A stretch of 8,680 nt of DNA from an uncultured bacterium. Lineage in GTDB: Bacteria > UBP6 > UBA1177 > JAKLFG01. The DNA lies in the NCBI GenBank assembly GCA_938048925.1, contig CALITV010000078.1, forward strand, positions 1 through 8,680. Reading direction: 5' to 3'. Positions 6,497 through 8,680 of the stretch are shown piece by piece (position 1 is the stretch's first letter; each line of letters starts with the position of its first letter). Below the pieces are notes generated by a model that worked only from the letters and a program-made list of their open reading frames with translations, had not been told where the DNA came from and made no database searches. A program made the translations under genes and the position numbers.

Positions 6497-8470
6497 ATGA
6501 AACGGTTATCTTTAACGGGAATGACGCTGGGAATCACCGCGGCGTTGTTTGTTTTCGCTTGTTCGAACGCTAAGAACAAAGGGGCGGAAGAGGGGGGAGA
6601 TGAGATAATAGTCGGTGATAGCGACGTGACTCTTCCCGACACCGAAGGGGCCCTTCCCGATCAATCGGATGAAGCGGGGGACGGTATCCTTCTCGATGGA
6701 GATGAAACCCCGCTCGACGGCGAAGCCGACCTCTCACCTGATGGGGACACCCCTCAACCGAGCGACGGCGACGAAATCCTCATCACCGACAGCGACTCGC
6801 CGCACGCCGGTATGGGTCCTGGGACCGGGAACGGCTACGACGAAGGCTCCTCGAACGCCGACAATGTGAAGGTCAACGAGAACGGCGAACTCGAACTCGA
6901 CAATGGATCCGAAACGGTGCAGACGCTCCTGCGGTACCTCTGGGTTCCCAACTCGGTGGACGGCACCATCTCGAAGATAGATACCTTCGACAAGATAGAG
7001 GTGGGACGGTACCATGTCGGCCTTTCGGCCGCATCGGATCCTTCCCGCACCAGTGTCGACCTCGCCGGCAACATGATCGTTGGGGCTCGTGGCGATGGGA
7101 CAGTTACCAAGATTGCCGGCCATCTCGACTTTTGTGTGGACCGCAACGGCGACAACATCATTCAAACCTCGACCGGCCCCACCGACATCCTGCCCCGGGA
7201 CGCCGACGGCCGTTCGACCGATGAGTGCGTCGTCTGGGTTCGCCAGTTTTCACCGAACGATCTCAATTCTCCCTATGCTTGCGGCGGTATCCGTGGCGTC
7301 GCGGCAACCCCTGAGACGGGCACGAACTTCGAATACACGGGCCATGTCATGATCGGATGTTACACCGGTGATCCCTACTCCTACCGACTCAATGGCAACA
7401 CAGGCGACATCATGCAGGTCTTTTCGATGGTGAGCGAGTTGAATCAAACCTGCCGTCCCTACGGCTATGTGCTCGATAAATATGGCCGCAACTGGGTTTC
7501 GTGTCGTTACATCCCCGAATGGCAGACACCGGTCACCGGCGGGCTCGCGTGGTTCGACATATACGACTCCTCCGAAAAGATCCACTATGTGCCCGACATT
7601 CCTCCGTATGGCGGTTTTGGCGGCTACTACGGCATAGCAATAGACCGCTGGAGCAACATCTGGATTACCACCTTCACCGACGGCTATGCGCATCGCTACA
7701 CCCCCGACAACTCGCCGAACGCCGACCAAGGGACATGGACCTCGCTCAAGATAGCGACCGTCCACGGGTTCCGCGGCATCGCTGCTGACGACGACGGCTA
7801 CATCTGGGCTATCTCGACCGAAGAAAACGACGGTCTCGGGTCACGAATCTACATGATTGACGGCTACACCTATCCCGATCCAGCCTCAGTGCATGGCCCT
7901 TACTATCTCAGCGACGGAACGGTGACCCCTTTCCAAGGAACCGGTGTCGGTGTGGATTTCAAAGGCGATGTCTGGGGCATGTCGCGCTGTGGCGGCGGAC
8001 AGGGCTATGTCACCTATCTCAAGGTTGACCGGAGCGGTGCGCTGCCTACCGTGGTCGAGGCCGAGAAGAAGAATATCGCCGTCGGTAATGGCCCCTATGT
8101 CTATAGCGATATGATCGGCTACAACCTCAAGAAGTTCGCATCGAAAGAGGGGTGGTTCCGCCACACCTTCGAAATCTGCGCCTCTTCGCTCTCGACCGAC
8201 TGGAAGAAAATCTATTGGGATGCCACCGTGCCGCAGGATACCCGCGTCATCATCCGGGCACGCACGAGTGACAAAGAGGCCGACCTTCCCTTCCAGCCGT
8301 GGCAGATACTCGTCGAGGTGCCGAGCGATGTCTCGCCAAAGGAGATCCCCGACACCCTGCCGCAAGGGCACTACATCGAACTCGAAGTGCGCCTCTATTC
8401 CAAAGTAGTGGGCGTCTCCCCCACCGTCGGCCAGATCGCCTTCGATTACGAGTGCGTGGATCCATCGTAG
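6497..8470 (+). CDS. Secreted lipoprotein: Asp-rich stalk, Vgb-like beta-propeller, C-terminal beta domain
   Basis: This 657-residue protein has a signal ending in V-F-A-C, so Cys22 should be lipidated; Ser at +2 favours outer-membrane sorting. Residues 33-103 are a low-complexity, very acidic stalk with repeated D-G-D/D-G-E units and no cysteine. From about 145 to 515 there are six propeller-like repeats of the form G-(I/V)-A-x-D-x-x-G-x-(I/V)-W: clear examples are Y-G-I-A-I-D-R (378-384), F-R-G-I-A-A-D (425-431) and V-G-V-D-F-K-G-D-V-W (484-493). These resemble virginiamycin B lyase-type (Vgb/NHL) blades, but lyase activity should not be inferred because I cannot place the catalytic residues. 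C-V-D-R-N-G-D-N-I-I (213-222) looks like a calcium-binding loop. Residues 551-657 form a separate all-beta domain ending near Cys653. Beyond Cys22 there are nine cysteines (213, 244, 262, 288, 319, 336, 498, 561, 653), suggesting disulfides in an exported protein. GGGGAGG at 6486-6492 supports the start. Its role is unknown; surface binding is an inference. Confidence 0.88.
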   Translation: MKRLSLTGMTLGITAALFVFACSNAKNKGAEEGGDEIIVGDSDVTLPDTEGALPDQSDEAGDGILLDGDETPLDGEADLSPDGDTPQPSDGDEILITDSDSPHAGMGPGTGNGYDEGSSNADNVKVNENGELELDNGSETVQTLLRYLWVPNSVDGTISKIDTFDKIEVGRYHVGLSAASDPSRTSVDLAGNMIVGARGDGTVTKIAGHLDFCVDRNGDNIIQTSTGPTDILPRDADGRSTDECVVWVRQFSPNDLNSPYACGGIRGVAATPETGTNFEYTGHVMIGCYTGDPYSYRLNGNTGDIMQVFSMVSELNQTCRPYGYVLDKYGRNWVSCRYIPEWQTPVTGGLAWFDIYDSSEKIHYVPDIPPYGGFGGYYGIAIDRWSNIWITTFTDGYAHRYTPDNSPNADQGTWTSLKIATVHGFRGIAADDDGYIWAISTEENDGLGSRIYMIDGYTYPDPASVHGPYYLSDGTVTPFQGTGVGVDFKGDVWGMSRCGGGQGYVTYLKVDRSGALPTVVEAEKKNIAVGNGPYVYSDMIGYNLKKFASKEGWFRHTFEICASSLSTDWKKIYWDATVPQDTRVIIRARTSDKEADLPFQPWQILVEVPSDVSPKEIPDTLPQGHYIELEVRLYSKVVGVSPTVGQIAFDYECVDPS

Positions 8471-8496
8471 TTCCTCCTGTTTTCTTCCCCAAAATG

Positions 8497-8515
8497 TTGC
8501 AGGCTTCCCCTGCGG
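8497..8515. other. Small hairpin after the lipoprotein gene
   Basis: GCAGG (8499-8503) pairs with CCTGC (8509-8513) around CTTCC, and two U-G wobble pairs extend the stem outward. No T-run follows, so it does not look like an intrinsic terminator. It lies between the candidate -35 and -10 boxes of the next gene, so it could instead be a protein-binding dyad. It may also be incidental. Confidence 0.3.
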
Positions 8516-8524
8516 CGTTATACT
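8497..8524 (+). promoter_or_regulatory. Candidate promoter for the right-edge gene
   Basis: The -10 box is TATACT (8519-8524, 5 of 6). A poor -35 box, TTGCAG (8497-8502, 3 of 6), lies 16 bp upstream. The start near 8531 would leave a leader of about 21 bases containing GGAG. The same CCCCAAA-N3-TTG layout appears in front of the upstream lipoprotein gene. A weak -35 box could mean that an activator is needed, but the call rests mainly on the -10 match. Confidence 0.35.
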
Positions 8525-8551
8525 ATCCTGCCTGCCGAGATGGAGCCTCGC

Positions 8552-8680
8552 ATGGAAAACTCCCGCCGCATAACCGTTGGTATCGTCGCGTTTCTCATGG
8601 CGATTTTCATTTTGCTCAGTTTTTATCTCTCCATTCATGGCCAAAAACTCGATTACCTCCTCTACCTTTACGGAGATGAC
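8552..8680 (+). CDS. Protein with N-terminal membrane anchor, partial (runs off right edge)
   Basis: Forty-three codons are visible with no stop before the window edge. The N-terminus (MENSRR) is short and positively charged, and a single hydrophobic segment follows at about residues 7-29. That fits either a signal-anchor helix or an uncleaved signal peptide with the rest of the protein outside the cytoplasm. The next residues, Q-K-L-D-Y-L-L-Y-L-Y-G-D-D, are amphipathic. ATG at 8552 is preferred because GGAG (8542-8545) lies six bases upstream; an in-frame ATG at 8540 has no such site and would add only four residues. The gene follows the lipoprotein in the same direction with an 81-bp gap. 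No family can be assigned from so little sequence. Confidence 0.6.
   Translation, partial: MENSRRITVGIVAFLMAIFILLSFYLSIHGQKLDYLLYLYGDD

Noticed and set aside
6497..8470. Streptogramin (virginiamycin B) lyase resistance gene
   Set aside because: Only the propeller repeat pattern is shared. The acidic stalk, lipid anchor, extra cysteines and C-terminal domain do not fit that enzyme, and I could not place its catalytic residues.
8499..8513. Intrinsic terminator after the propeller lipoprotein
   Set aside because: The stem is only five strong pairs and is followed by GGCGTTATAC, with no T-tract.

Overview
The window comes from a Gram-negative (two-membrane) bacterium. It encodes an outer-membrane efflux protein, a periplasmic adaptor with a lipobox, and two further predicted lipoproteins. 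Coding DNA is GC-rich by eye and the short intergenic gaps are clearly more AT-rich. Shine-Dalgarno sites are strong (GGAGG-type). The Asp-rich, Cys-containing beta-propeller lipoprotein near the right end reminds me most of Myxococcota and other former deltaproteobacterial groups. That is a recollection of style, not a database result, so the taxonomy is low confidence.

Left part (1-535): the start of a divergent gene for a small predicted lipoprotein runs leftward off the window. A 158-bp control region separates it from the next gene. In it, two promoters face away from each other and share almost the same -35 hexamer. Downstream of the rightward promoter lie two near-identical palindromes, GTTGC-N4-GCAAC, spaced exactly 31 bp apart, which look like tandem operators for the MarR regulator.

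Middle part (536-6419): a tight four-gene operon encodes a MarR-family repressor, a TolC-like outer-membrane channel, a membrane-fusion lipoprotein and an RND (HAE1/AcrB-type) inner-membrane pump. The first two genes overlap by ATGA, and the other junctions have gaps of 2 and 3 bp. Together they encode a complete, self-regulated tripartite drug or amphiphile exporter. All genes look intact and the proton-relay residues of the pump are present.

Right part (6420-8680): a 76-77 bp gap holds a separate promoter and then a 657-residue lipoprotein with an Asp-rich stalk, a Vgb-like beta-propeller and a C-terminal beta domain. After an 81-bp gap a second small-membrane-anchor gene begins and runs off the right edge. 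The two promoters in these gaps share a CCCCAAA-N3-TTG arrangement around the -35 position.

The operon itself belongs to a well-known class. I found no convincing evidence of an entirely undescribed system. The regulatory DNA and the propeller lipoprotein are the parts that most deserve a second look. No tRNA, rRNA, CRISPR array, insertion sequence or attachment site is visible, and no stretch longer than about 160 bp lacks a gene.
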